A stretch of 49,029 nt of DNA from Bacteroidales bacterium (GTDB lineage: Bacteria; Bacteroidota; Bacteroidia; Bacteroidales; Muribaculaceae): positions 1-49,029 of the forward strand of contig SUXH01000020.1 in assembly GCA_015061055.1 (NCBI GenBank), in the 5' to 3' direction. A program made the position numbers and the translations under genes. The notes beneath the pieces were generated by a model. That model ran no database searches. It was not told where the DNA came from and saw only the letters and a list, made by a program, of their open reading frames with translations. Below, piece by piece: positions 33,912 through 43,454 of this stretch; the stretch's first letter is position 1; each line of letters opens with the position of its first letter.

Positions 33912-36401
33912 TTATTTCTTTTTTACGATTTTCCCGGTTCCATGACACTTTGTACACTTTCCTGTTCCTTTACAGTGATAGCACTTTCCACTGCCATTAC
34001 AATATGAACATAATCTTGTACCAAATGCATCTTTTACTAATCCATCTATACAATTATGACATTTGCCTGTACCTTTACAATATGTTTTAAATAATGTAAG
34101 GTTAGATGTAACTTTTGTGCAATGTCCATCTCCGCCACATTCATCACAACGCTCTACACTTGAACCACTTGACGATGATGTTGAGCTATGACTATGACTG
34201 TGGCTGTGGGTATTGGCATTACTTCTTCTTATGTTGTTATTATTGTAAGTATATGTTTTTGCTCTTTTTCTTGACTTACTTGAATTAACTGCAGCGTTAA
34301 TATTATTAGCCATATTACCAAGAGCGGCTGCAAGATTTTCCCATTGTTGCTGACGCTCTATGCGAGCCTGCTCAGCAGCAATACGTCGTTGACGCTGTTG
34401 CTCTTCATATTCTTTATATCTTGCTTCACGCTCACGATCATCTTGTGCTTTCTTCTCTGCAGATATTGCATCAGAAGTGGCAAGAATAGCATTCATATAG
34501 TCCATATGTTGATCTTTCTCCTCATCTGTGCGATATTCAATCGCAGCATAATACATAGCAATAAATTTAGTTTTCGTCTTAGAATAGGAATATACACTAT
34601 TTTTTGCATCATTAAGCAAAACTCCCTCAACCACTTGCCACTGTTTTAACATAGCAGCATATGTTAACATTTGATTATCTATATACTTTGAAAAAGAGAT
34701 TACATCTGAATAATCATCATCATTATTAGACTTATTTTTTGCCACTATATCCAAAATCTGATTCCAATTAAAATCTATAGCATAATCACCATTTTCCTTG
34801 GTTATATACATTTTAAACTTATTTTTATTATAATAGCCATAAAGAATAGGCCATTTATTACAGATTAAATTTAATGTATCATTTTTAAATTCCAAGTTAT
34901 TGTAATATGGTAATGTGATAACAGCATCTCGTGACACTACACCTTTTCTATTATTTAAATAAGTTACAAACAGCCCATTATAATCAGATTTTATATTTGA
35001 AACAACATTCTCAATAGGTTTAATACTATCATAAATACAAGGTAACATTAATCCACTCTCACTATCACATAATCCATAAGCTTTGCCATTTTTCAATAAT
35101 GACAAAGTACTATCAATTTGTATTGCTTCTGCATTTAGATAAGCGTCTTGTTTATTTTGGAGAAGTACTACCGAATCACGAGTTTGTGATATATAAGCAT
35201 AATGGCTTGCTGTGCTATCTTTTTCTACCAAAAAGAAACCATCATGCAAATCAGTTTTTATAATCTTAGTATATTCTGGAGCTAAAATTTCCTTTTTCAG
35301 TTTGGCATTATAAAGTCCTAATAGGTTCTCATTTTTTGCATTTTTCACTATATAAATATCTGCGGAATCTGTTGGTGTAACACTCAAACATTCAATTTTT
35401 TCACCATAATGAGCAGGTATAGTATATCCATTTTCAATCACATAGCCAAAACTTCCCCCAATACTATATTGGTAATAAAAGTTTCTATTAGTTTTATTTA
35501 TTTTTTCTTTTTCGGGTTTACCTATACAAATAGTTTTAGCATTTTTAATATCATACCACATCTTCTTGCCATCTTTCACCAATAGGTACAAGTTCTTATC
35601 TAATACTAATATTTGAAATACATTATGTTTTGGATTATAATTATATTCTTCTTTATACACAAAAGGTTTGACATTTGAATAAAGAAATGATTCTTTATCA
35701 TACAATGGCGGTACTATTTCTTTTTCTGTAGTTGCCAACCCATATTTGCCTTTTTTCTCAATTATGAGTTCACTTCCATAATCATAATCTTTTATATAAT
35801 TTACTGGACTATAACCAAGCCACATACCTTCTTTATTCTGCACCCATCTATGGCGAGGTATATATATCTTATCATATACAGGTTTTATTCCACCTCCTTT
35901 ACTACTACTTATTGTACCCCATTTACCATTCTTTCCTTTTACAACACAATCAGGTGAAAAATAAGTCTCATGACCTATTTCGCTATATTTTTCCTTAGAT
36001 TTTTTAATAGTATATGCTTGACCACCACCGAAACGCAACACTTCAGTATATTCACATGGTGCAACTACTAAACCTTGAGCATTTATTACTCCAAGTTTAC
36101 CATCCTTCTCAACATATATATATTTCTCGTTAAGCCATTTATTTTGACCATAGAATTCTAACTTAACCCCCTGTTTCTCAGCGTTCTTACTCACATTATA
36201 AATGTAATCAGTAAGAGCATAATCTTGATAACCAGGTTGTTTTACTACTAAAGCATACTTACCTTTTTTCTTTACCCAACAATACTGCATTCCGTCTTCA
36301 AACTTGATTGGAGCACTATATCTTTTTATTAATTGTGCGCCCACACACATAGGCATCATCATTGCTAATGCCATAATTAGAAATGATACACGTTTTTTCA
36401 T
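33912..36401 (-). CDS. Exported WG-repeat protein with C-terminal 12-cysteine zinc-finger-like domain, paralog 2
   Basis: 829 residues, signal peptide about 1-22 (ending GAQ). Same order as paralog 1: WG-type repeats (about 40-590, for example KLGVINAQGLVVAPCEYTE and AYGLCDSESGLMLPCIYDS), an ERE-rich coiled coil (about 655-705), a low-complexity Ser/His linker in which the His-Ser pair is repeated, and the 79-residue cysteine domain (751-829). That domain differs from paralog 1 at one residue only, although the DNA differs at about 18 bases. The rest is far more diverged. Promoter at 36439-36470 faces away from susC. Possibly a surface or periplasmic scaffold; I do not know its role. Confidence 0.82.
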   Translation of the reverse strand: MKKRVSFLIMALAMMMPMCVGAQLIKRYSAPIKFEDGMQYCWVKKKGKYALVVKQPGYQDYALTDYIYNVSKNAEKQGVKLEFYGQNKWLNEKYIYVEKDGKLGVINAQGLVVAPCEYTEVLRFGGGQAYTIKKSKEKYSEIGHETYFSPDCVVKGKNGKWGTISSSKGGGIKPVYDKIYIPRHRWVQNKEGMWLGYSPVNYIKDYDYGSELIIEKKGKYGLATTEKEIVPPLYDKESFLYSNVKPFVYKEEYNYNPKHNVFQILVLDKNLYLLVKDGKKMWYDIKNAKTICIGKPEKEKINKTNRNFYYQYSIGGSFGYVIENGYTIPAHYGEKIECLSVTPTDSADIYIVKNAKNENLLGLYNAKLKKEILAPEYTKIIKTDLHDGFFLVEKDSTASHYAYISQTRDSVVLLQNKQDAYLNAEAIQIDSTLSLLKNGKAYGLCDSESGLMLPCIYDSIKPIENVVSNIKSDYNGLFVTYLNNRKGVVSRDAVITLPYYNNLEFKNDTLNLICNKWPILYGYYNKNKFKMYITKENGDYAIDFNWNQILDIVAKNKSNNDDDYSDVISFSKYIDNQMLTYAAMLKQWQVVEGVLLNDAKNSVYSYSKTKTKFIAMYYAAIEYRTDEEKDQHMDYMNAILATSDAISAEKKAQDDREREARYKEYEEQQRQRRIAAEQARIERQQQWENLAAALGNMANNINAAVNSSKSRKRAKTYTYNNNNIRRSNANTHSHSHSHSSTSSSSGSSVERCDECGGDGHCTKVTSNLTLFKTYCKGTGKCHNCIDGLVKDAFGTRLCSYCNGSGKCYHCKGTGKCTKCHGTGKIVKKK

Positions 36402-36438
36402 AATATAATATTTTAAGTTACAATATCGATATTCTCCT

Positions 36439-36470
36439 CAAAGTTAGCAATAATTTATCTGAATAACTAA
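36439..36470 (-). promoter_or_regulatory. Promoter of the WG-repeat pair (TTAG-N20-TAACTTTG)
   Basis: Perfect -7 box at 36446-36439 on the minus strand; -33 box TTAG (36470-36467) with one mismatch. Confidence 0.55.
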
Positions 36471-36540
36471 AATTTTGAACCCTAAAAACATTATTTCCGA
36501 TATAATGTTATATCAGTGTAAAATTTTCAAGTCTCGTGAT

Positions 36541-39500
36541 ATGAAAAACAGAACTATCAATCTCAGCACAAACTACATAAGTTGGTTGCGTCTCCTTTTT
36601 CTATCAGCCATTATTATGTTTTCTTATGGTTTTTCCCAAGCTGAGGAACAATCACCTCAAGCACCTCTCGAAACTATCTCAGGATTGGTTATTGACGAGA
36701 AAGGGGAACCAATTATAGGTGCAACTGTGCTTGAGTTAGGTTCAACACGCGGTACTCAAACCGACCTTGAGGGGCGTTTCTCTTTGAGAACCACACTAAA
36801 TTCTATTCTGAAAATATCCTACATAGGCTACACCACACAAGAAGTGAAGGCTGTCAACGATTTGACTGTAACCCTGAAAGAAAACTCTACTGCACTCGAT
36901 GAAATTGTGGTAGTGGGCTATGGTCAACAAAAGAAAGTCAATCTTACCGGTGCTGTTTCCACCGTCGACATTGCCCGCAATCTGGATGGTCGACCACAAC
37001 AAGATGTAAGCAAAGCGTTACAAGGCACTGTGCCGGGGCTATCGGTGGTAAACACACAAGGCGGCATCAACAATGAGCCTACACTTTCCATTCGTGGCGT
37101 AGGCACTTTGAGTAACAACGCACAGAGTGCCCCCTATATTCTTGTCGATGGTGTACCTATGGACGATATTTCTTTTCTCAACACTCAAGACATTCAAAGC
37201 ATTTCAGTCTTGAAGGATGCTGCTTCTTCATCAATCTATGGAGCACGTGCGGCTTTTGGTGTTATCTTAATTACTACAAAATCGGCTAAAAAGGCAGAAA
37301 AACTTACTGTAAGCTATTCCAACAATTTCGCTTGGAGTTCGCCAACTTATCTCCCCGATTATCCCGATGTCCCCACTCAGCTACACGCGCTATCTCAAGC
37401 CAACAATCGTGCCGGTATCGAAAATGAACTTTTCGGTATGTACCTCGACACTATGCTCCCTTATGCTGAAGCGTGGAAAAAGCAAAACAACGGAAAGAAA
37501 GCCTCTTATCGAGAAATGCGTCCGTTTCAGAGTTGGGACGATGTGGGCGACTACTTTGTCAATCCCGACGGCACTGGGGCAATGTACTACGCCGATTGGG
37601 ATGTACAAAACATAATGTTCCGTAAATGGACTCCCTCGATGAGTCACAACATTTCAGTGCAAGGCTCAAGTGGAAAGACCAATTTTTATGCTTCATTCGG
37701 TTACAACAGCAAAGATGGGGTTCTCAAATTTAACACCGATAATCTTAAAAAGTACAATGTGAATGCTAACATAAACTACAACCTCACTTCTTGGCTACAA
37801 TCGGGGATTCGCTTCAACTACAGCGATAAAAAATACACTCAACCCAACACACGCCGTTCTACATACACTTATCTATGGCGCTGGGGGTCTTTTTTCGGTC
37901 CTTATGGCACTATCAACGGCATTGATGCCCGCAACGATATCGCATATCTGAAGCAAGCAGCCGATGCTGTCGACAACACTTCATTTACAAAACTCTCTGC
38001 CTACATTAAAGCTAATGTTACTAAAGATATTTCCATCAACGCCGACTACACTTTCGACATCACAAATCGCAACTATTCCGAACCCGGTTTTCCTGTTACA
38101 TTTTACAACACTTGGGGTGGAAATTTAAATTCTCCAACCACTGTAAACAGTGGCACCGGTACTTATATGTATGAATCTAATGCCAAAGAAACAAAATGGA
38201 CGCTTAATGTCTATGGTAATTATTCTCATTCATTTGGTTTAGACCACAATATCAACATAATGATAGGTGCTAATGGAGAAAGTGAATTATATCGTTTTTT
38301 CTGGGCAAAACGCACTAACCTTTATTCGACCGACTCTCCTCAGTTAAGCCTCGCTTATGGAACACAAACCGCCGGGAATTCAGCTTCTCAATGGAGCGCA
38401 GCAGGATATTTCGGACGTATCAATTACGATTGGCGTGGAATATGGTTACTCGAACTCAACGGACGTTACGACGGTTCTTCACGTTTCCCGAAAAACGACC
38501 ATTGGGCATTTTTCCCATCAGCATCCATTGGCTACCGTTTCAGCGAAGAAAAATATTTCGAGAAATACAAAAGCACCATTAATAATGGTAAATTACGTTT
38601 TTCTTATGGCGAAATAGGCAACCAAGCTGTGGGCAATTATATGTTCTTATCAACAATCGCTCCTATTTCAATCGGCAACACCTATTGGCTCGATACTGAT
38701 GGCAATAAGGTTGCTGCACTCGGAGCGCCTACCTACGTCGACCCTTTACTAAGTTGGGAACGTATCGAAACTATCGACATTGGATTCGATATCGGATTGT
38801 TCAACGACCAAGTATCACTCACGTTCGATTGGTTTCAACGCACCACTCGTGATATGCTTGCTCCGGGAAAAGCGATGCCTGCCACACTTGGAACCGAGGC
38901 GCCATACACCAACTCAGGTTCACTTCGCACACAAGGATGGGAACTGAATTTGTCGTTACGCCACAAATTTGGAGAATGGGATACCTATGCAACTTTTAAT
39001 CTAAGCGATGCAACTTCAAAAGTCACTAAATGGAACGATGGATCAAGACTCCTAAACTCCTATTACAGCGGTATGACCTACGGAGACATCTGGGGTTTTG
39101 AAACCGAAAGATACTTTACCGAAAATGATTTCAATGCCGACGGTTCCTACAAAAATGGTGTCGCTTCACAAACCACGCTTGAACAGGGGACTTTCCATTA
39201 TGGCCCGGGTGACATAAAATTTAAAGATCTCAACAACGACGGGGTTATCAATGGAGGTAAAGGCACCGCCGAAGACCATGGCGACCTTAAAGTTATTGGG
39301 AATTATCTTCCTCGGTATGAGTATAGTTTTCACGTCGGCACTAAGTGGCGAGGATTTGACGTTGATTGCTTCTTCCAAGGAGTGGGAAAACGTTCACAAT
39401 GGACTCAATCAGCTTTTGTTATGCCTTTTATGCGTGGAGCCGATGCCATCTATTCCAATCAAACGAGCTACAACTACTACGACTACTCCACAGGCACTTA

Positions 39501-39876
39501 CCACATCGATCAAAACAACGAATATCCCATAATGTATCCGGGAAATGCCGGCTACGGAACAATTTCAGTACTCAATCGAGGCAACAACAATTTTTACCCA
39601 CAAACCCGTTATCTCGTGAATATGGCTTACCTTCGATTCAAGAACTTCACCATAGGTTACACTATTCCTAACGAGTTAGTCAGAAAGGCTTATCTTTCAA
39701 AACTACGACTTTATTTCAGTGCCGAAAATATTTGCAATATCATCAAAAAAAGCAAGTACCCTATCGACCCCGAAGTAAACACATCGGAAAGCTCAACCGA
39801 CCTTGCCAATGGTACTTGGGGGCGTGTCGCTCCAATCACTCGCACAATTTCATTCGGTATTCAAGCAACTTTCTAA
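36541..39876 (+). CDS. SusC/RagA-family TonB-dependent outer-membrane transporter
   Basis: 1111 residues from the ATG at 36541, chosen because MKNRTINLS begins a proper signal peptide ending near GFSQA; a TTG start 66 bp upstream is unlikely. The mature protein opens with a carboxypeptidase-regulatory-like domain (ISGLVIDEKGEPIIGATV), then the SusC TonB-box-like motif LDEIVVVGYGQQKK, the plug (LTGAVSTVD... SIRGVGTLSNN... LVDGVPMDD... LKDAASSSIYGARAAFGVI) and a 22-strand barrel ending in an aromatic residue (ISFGIQATF). It imports an oligosaccharide or peptide captured by the SusD partner 12 bp downstream. No glycosidase or regulator genes flank the pair, so the ligand is unknown. Confidence 0.93.
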   Translation: MKNRTINLSTNYISWLRLLFLSAIIMFSYGFSQAEEQSPQAPLETISGLVIDEKGEPIIGATVLELGSTRGTQTDLEGRFSLRTTLNSILKISYIGYTTQEVKAVNDLTVTLKENSTALDEIVVVGYGQQKKVNLTGAVSTVDIARNLDGRPQQDVSKALQGTVPGLSVVNTQGGINNEPTLSIRGVGTLSNNAQSAPYILVDGVPMDDISFLNTQDIQSISVLKDAASSSIYGARAAFGVILITTKSAKKAEKLTVSYSNNFAWSSPTYLPDYPDVPTQLHALSQANNRAGIENELFGMYLDTMLPYAEAWKKQNNGKKASYREMRPFQSWDDVGDYFVNPDGTGAMYYADWDVQNIMFRKWTPSMSHNISVQGSSGKTNFYASFGYNSKDGVLKFNTDNLKKYNVNANINYNLTSWLQSGIRFNYSDKKYTQPNTRRSTYTYLWRWGSFFGPYGTINGIDARNDIAYLKQAADAVDNTSFTKLSAYIKANVTKDISINADYTFDITNRNYSEPGFPVTFYNTWGGNLNSPTTVNSGTGTYMYESNAKETKWTLNVYGNYSHSFGLDHNINIMIGANGESELYRFFWAKRTNLYSTDSPQLSLAYGTQTAGNSASQWSAAGYFGRINYDWRGIWLLELNGRYDGSSRFPKNDHWAFFPSASIGYRFSEEKYFEKYKSTINNGKLRFSYGEIGNQAVGNYMFLSTIAPISIGNTYWLDTDGNKVAALGAPTYVDPLLSWERIETIDIGFDIGLFNDQVSLTFDWFQRTTRDMLAPGKAMPATLGTEAPYTNSGSLRTQGWELNLSLRHKFGEWDTYATFNLSDATSKVTKWNDGSRLLNSYYSGMTYGDIWGFETERYFTENDFNADGSYKNGVASQTTLEQGTFHYGPGDIKFKDLNNDGVINGGKGTAEDHGDLKVIGNYLPRYEYSFHVGTKWRGFDVDCFFQGVGKRSQWTQSAFVMPFMRGADAIYSNQTSYNYYDYSTGTYHIDQNNEYPIMYPGNAGYGTISVLNRGNNNFYPQTRYLVNMAYLRFKNFTIGYTIPNELVRKAYLSKLRLYFSAENICNIIKKSKYPIDPEVNTSESSTDLANGTWGRVAPITRTISFGIQATF

Positions 39877-39888
39877 TACACAATAATT

Positions 39889-41601
39889 ATGAAAACTATT
39901 TCTCACTTACATATCTTGATTTTATCCATAATAAGCATTCTAAGTTCGAGTTGCAATGATATGCTCGACAAATCACCACTCGACCGATTCGAAAACGACC
40001 CTACATTTTGGAACAACGCAAGCAACGTAGAAGGCATAACCAATTCTTTTTATAATTCTTTTACCGGCTATGGCAATAATGGCGGATATGGACTTTTCTA
40101 TTTCAAAACCATCAACGACGATCAAGTGGGCAATCCATTCAACGAATGGGAATACACCACCATTCCTTCTACAAGTTCATTTTGGACTAATGGTTGGGAA
40201 CAAATACGCCTTGCAAATATTATAATTAGCAACGTTACAGCATCAACATTATCCGATAGCGACAAAGTCCGATTCTCGGCTATTGCTCGCCTTATGCGAG
40301 CTTGGCATTATTATAATATGGTAAGATGTTTCGGCGACCTACAATGGATTGATAAGCCCCTTTCAATATCCGATACCGACATTCTTTATGGTGAACGTAT
40401 CAGTCGTGATTTAGTTATGGATTATGTTCTTGAGGATCTCGACTATGCCACAACCAATATGCCTGTTTCCGCAACCAAAATAACTTGGAGTCGAAATATG
40501 GCAAATGCAATGAAAGCTGATATTTGCCTATGGGAAGGCTCTTTCCGAAAATATAGAACCGAAGCCGAAAACCTCCTTGCACCCGACCCCGACGGAGCTA
40601 ATCGTTATCTTAATGCTTGTGTTGATGCCTGTGAATACATTCTTTCTCAAGGATTCAAGCTCAATGATAATTATCAAGGTAATTACAACTCTATCGAACT
40701 CGCCAACAACCCCGAAATGATATTCTACAAGCAATATAAACAAGGTACATTGTCACATTCGCTAATAGCCTACACTTCTTCATCTACCACTCAAAGTGGA
40801 ATGACTAAAGATGCTTTCGACAGCTACCTTTTCCTCGATGGAAAGCCTCTTGCTCTAACCTCACTTGACACCAACGATGCCGGGAAGATTGCTTATAACG
40901 ACGACACAAAACAATACAACATCAACATTTCCTCTGTGCTGGCAGTTCGCGACAAGCGTTTAAGTGTCACCATCGATAGCGTTTTGTGTTTCAAAGGGAG
41001 CACATGGGCTAGGACTTTCGATGGTATGCAAATGACTTCAACCACAGGATACACCTGCCGTAAATACGATAACACATCAATACCAATCAATTACCGTAAC
41101 CAAACTGCCACCAACTACACTTGCTCTCCTATATTTTGGTTGTCGGTTGTTTACCTCAACTATGCCGAAGCTAAAGCCGAACTCGGAACAATTACACAAT
41201 CCGACCTCGACAACTCACTGAACCTGCTTAATGCTCGCGCAGGATTACCCAATCTCAACGTCATTCCTGGATTTACCGATCCTGCCAACAACCACAATGT
41301 CAGCGACCTTGTGTGGGAAATACGACGCGCACGACGTTGCGAACTTATGTTCGACAATTGGAATCGCTATTGGGACCTTATTCGTTGGCATCAACTCGAT
41401 AAACTTGACACATCTGATTATCCTGATGTTATACTTGGTGCAAATATTACAAATGCAGTAAATCCACAAGTCGACACACACAGCGGATATATTTATGCGA
41501 CAAAGGTAAATCGCTCGTTCCAACCTCGTTATTACCTTTATCCTATCCCATCGGCAGAAATCTCACTTAATCCTCATCTTACCCAAAACCCTCATTGGTA
41601 A
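39889..41601 (+). CDS. SusD/RagB-family substrate-binding lipoprotein
   Basis: 570 residues. Signal peptide with Cys22 (SSSCNDMLDKSP); the acidic residues right after the cysteine fit the surface-export signal of Bacteroidetes lipoproteins. SusD features: LDKSPLDRF at the mature N-terminus, helical TPR-like segments (IARLMRAWHYYNMVRCFGDL is the classic conserved stretch), and EIRRARRCELMFDNWNRYWDLIRW plus YLYPIPSAEISLNPHLTQNP at the C-terminus. It lids the SusC barrel on the cell surface. Gap to susC is 12 bp, a standard two-gene operon. Confidence 0.93.
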   Translation: MKTISHLHILILSIISILSSSCNDMLDKSPLDRFENDPTFWNNASNVEGITNSFYNSFTGYGNNGGYGLFYFKTINDDQVGNPFNEWEYTTIPSTSSFWTNGWEQIRLANIIISNVTASTLSDSDKVRFSAIARLMRAWHYYNMVRCFGDLQWIDKPLSISDTDILYGERISRDLVMDYVLEDLDYATTNMPVSATKITWSRNMANAMKADICLWEGSFRKYRTEAENLLAPDPDGANRYLNACVDACEYILSQGFKLNDNYQGNYNSIELANNPEMIFYKQYKQGTLSHSLIAYTSSSTTQSGMTKDAFDSYLFLDGKPLALTSLDTNDAGKIAYNDDTKQYNINISSVLAVRDKRLSVTIDSVLCFKGSTWARTFDGMQMTSTTGYTCRKYDNTSIPINYRNQTATNYTCSPIFWLSVVYLNYAEAKAELGTITQSDLDNSLNLLNARAGLPNLNVIPGFTDPANNHNVSDLVWEIRRARRCELMFDNWNRYWDLIRWHQLDKLDTSDYPDVILGANITNAVNPQVDTHSGYIYATKVNRSFQPRYYLYPIPSAEISLNPHLTQNPHW

Positions 41602-41638
41602 AAAAATCTCACAATCAAATAATAGATTCTAACCCTTA

Positions 41639-41670
41639 TTTGCTTTTATTCTAAGAAAACTTTATCTTTG
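41639..41670 (+). promoter_or_regulatory. Promoter of the cytidylate-kinase-like gene (TTTG-N20-TATCTTTG)
   Basis: Perfect consensus with a 20-bp spacer. The final G of the -7 box (41670) is only four bases before the ATG (41675), so the transcript should start at or inside the start codon. Confidence 0.8.
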
Positions 41671-41674
41671 CATT

Positions 41675-42307
41675 ATGAAAGAAAAATATGTCATAACAAT
41701 AGGGCGACAATTTGGTAGCGGTGGTAGAGAAATTGGTCGAATAGTTGCCAATAAACTCGGTATCAAATATTACGATAAAGAGCTTCTTGCTGAAGCGGCA
41801 AAAGAATCGGGGGTTAATACTGATTTTTTTGAAGCTTCCGATGAGAAAAGCCCTAACATATTTACACATTCAAACTTATGGGCATTCAATATTGGATATA
41901 GCATTGGTAATTTCTTCTCAGCCGATATCTCTTTCTCCGATGATAAGCTGTATCAAGCACAAAGCGAAGTGATAAAAAAATTTGCCGAACTTTCACCTTG
42001 CGTAATTGTGGGGCGCAGTGCCGATTATGTACTTCGTGAACACCCTTGCCTAATTAGCATTTTTATTTCAGCATCAGAAGAAGCTTGTATCAAACGGGTT
42101 ATTGAAAGATGTGATTGTAATAACAAAGAAGAAGCTCTTATCCTTATTGAAAAGAAGAACAAACTACGATCAAACTACTACAATTTCTATTGCGACAAAG
42201 AATGGGGAAATGCAACAAGCTATGACTTATGCATCGACTCCTCAAAAATAACATCCGAGCAAGCAGCCGACATTATTGTAGAATACGTTAAAAAACGTAT
42301 TTCTTGA
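41675..42307 (+). CDS. Cytidylate-kinase-like family protein (Cytidylate_kin_2)
   Basis: 210 residues. The P-loop-like N-terminus VITIGRQFGSGGREIGRIVA (6-25) and CVIVGRSADYVLREHPCLISIFI are hallmarks of the cytidylate-kinase-like family that is common in Bacteroidetes and Firmicutes. Real CMP kinase is usually a separate gene; these proteins are presumed nucleoside monophosphate kinases of unproven substrate. The ATG cannot move downstream without losing strand beta-1 and the P-loop, which supports a leaderless transcript. A diacylglycerol-kinase-family gene follows by 27 bp. Confidence 0.86.
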   Translation: MKEKYVITIGRQFGSGGREIGRIVANKLGIKYYDKELLAEAAKESGVNTDFFEASDEKSPNIFTHSNLWAFNIGYSIGNFFSADISFSDDKLYQAQSEVIKKFAELSPCVIVGRSADYVLREHPCLISIFISASEEACIKRVIERCDCNNKEEALILIEKKNKLRSNYYNFYCDKEWGNATSYDLCIDSSKITSEQAADIIVEYVKKRIS

Positions 42308-42334
42308 CACAAGAAAGCATCAATAAAACTCATT

Positions 42335-43312
42335 ATGCCGACTACTGAAAAGAAAACATTATTAGCTATTATAAATCCTATTTCGGGAACTACCAAGAAA
42401 GAATACGTTCCCGAATTACTCGATAAACTCATCGACAAGGAGCGATTTGACCTATCTGTAAGATTTACACAACGAGCAGGACATGCAACCGAACTCACGA
42501 AAGAAGCCATCAACAAAGGTTTCTATGGAGTTGTGGCTATTGGTGGAGATGGTACCATAAATGAAGTGGCATCAGCATTATGCGGTTCCAACACAGCTCT
42601 TGGCATAATTCCTTGTGGCTCAGGAAACGGACTTGCTCGACACCTTGGAGTACCTTTTAATATCGAAAAAGCTATACTGATTCTAAATGACGATAATGTA
42701 GAAAGCCTTGACTATTGCACTGTCAACGACCACCCTTTTTTCTGTACTTGTGGCGTGGGTTTTGACGCTCACGTTAGCGAAAAATTTGCTCACAGCGGGA
42801 AACGTGGGCCTCTTACATATATTCAAAATACGTTAGTTGAATATCTAAAATATCGACCCCAGAAATATCACATCGAGATCGATGACGAAATCATCTCCGA
42901 AGAAGCGTTCCTTATTGCCTGTGGCAATGCATCACAATATGGTAATAATGCTTTCATTGCACCCAAAGCAAGTATGCACGACGGACTCATTGACGTAACT
43001 GTTATCCATCCTTTTACTCCGTTTGATACTGCCATAATTAGCTTTCTGCTTTTCACCAAGCATCTCGACCAAGACATCAACATCACTACTTATCGAGTGC
43101 CCGAATTGGTTATTCGTCGTTCCAAACCGGGAGTAATGCACATCGATGGAGATCCTATTATGATGCAAGCCAATTTACACATCAAATGCCACAAAGGGGG
43201 AATTAAAATGCTCCTTCCTATCACCGACAATATTGAAAAGTCCTTTATTTCATCACTTGAAGATTATTTTTGGGATTTCGTAAATACTGTTCGAGGAGAA
43301 CTTAAAATATAA
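42335..43312 (+). CDS. Diacylglycerol kinase-family lipid kinase (YegS/BmrU type)
   Basis: 325 residues. The nucleotide-binding motif GGDGT (70-74), preceded by the INPISG strand, and CGSGNGLARHLG (94-105) are the DAGK catalytic signature; FCTCGVGFDAHVSE and ACGNASQYG follow in the second domain. Phosphorylates diacylglycerol or a related lipid at the inner membrane, feeding phospholipid recycling or sphingolipid metabolism in Bacteroidales. Operon with the preceding kinase-like gene. Confidence 0.9.
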   Translation: MPTTEKKTLLAIINPISGTTKKEYVPELLDKLIDKERFDLSVRFTQRAGHATELTKEAINKGFYGVVAIGGDGTINEVASALCGSNTALGIIPCGSGNGLARHLGVPFNIEKAILILNDDNVESLDYCTVNDHPFFCTCGVGFDAHVSEKFAHSGKRGPLTYIQNTLVEYLKYRPQKYHIEIDDEIISEEAFLIACGNASQYGNNAFIAPKASMHDGLIDVTVIHPFTPFDTAIISFLLFTKHLDQDINITTYRVPELVIRRSKPGVMHIDGDPIMMQANLHIKCHKGGIKMLLPITDNIEKSFISSLEDYFWDFVNTVRGELKI

Positions 43313-43413
43313 CCTCCGACATCTAAAACAGGCATCCAAAGCGTCAATCTATGTTCTAAAGCACTGTTTATAAACACATTTTAGGAAGTTTAGAATTTTA
43401 AGCAAAAAAATGT

Positions 43414-43444
43414 CAAAAAAGGCTTGGCATTACCACCTTTTTTG
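43414..43444 (+). promoter_or_regulatory. Inverted repeat over the promoter of the glycogen operon
   Basis: CAAAAAAGG (43414-43422) and CCTTTTTTG (43436-43444), perfect 9-bp arms with a 13-bp centre, bracket the -33 box CTTG (43423-43426). It could be an operator. Confidence 0.5.
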
Positions 43445-43454
43445 CGTAAATTCG
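43423..43454 (+). promoter_or_regulatory. Promoter of the glycogen operon (CTTG-N20-TAAATTCG)
   Basis: -33 CTTG, 20-bp spacer, -7 TAAATTCG (one mismatch in each box). Start near 43461 gives a leader of about 97 nt to the ATG at 43558. Confidence 0.5.

Noticed and set aside
31313-36401. Recent gene conversion as the reason for identical finger domains in the WG-repeat pair
   Set aside because: About 18 silent base differences in the domain show the copies have been separate for a long time; selection on the protein explains it better.
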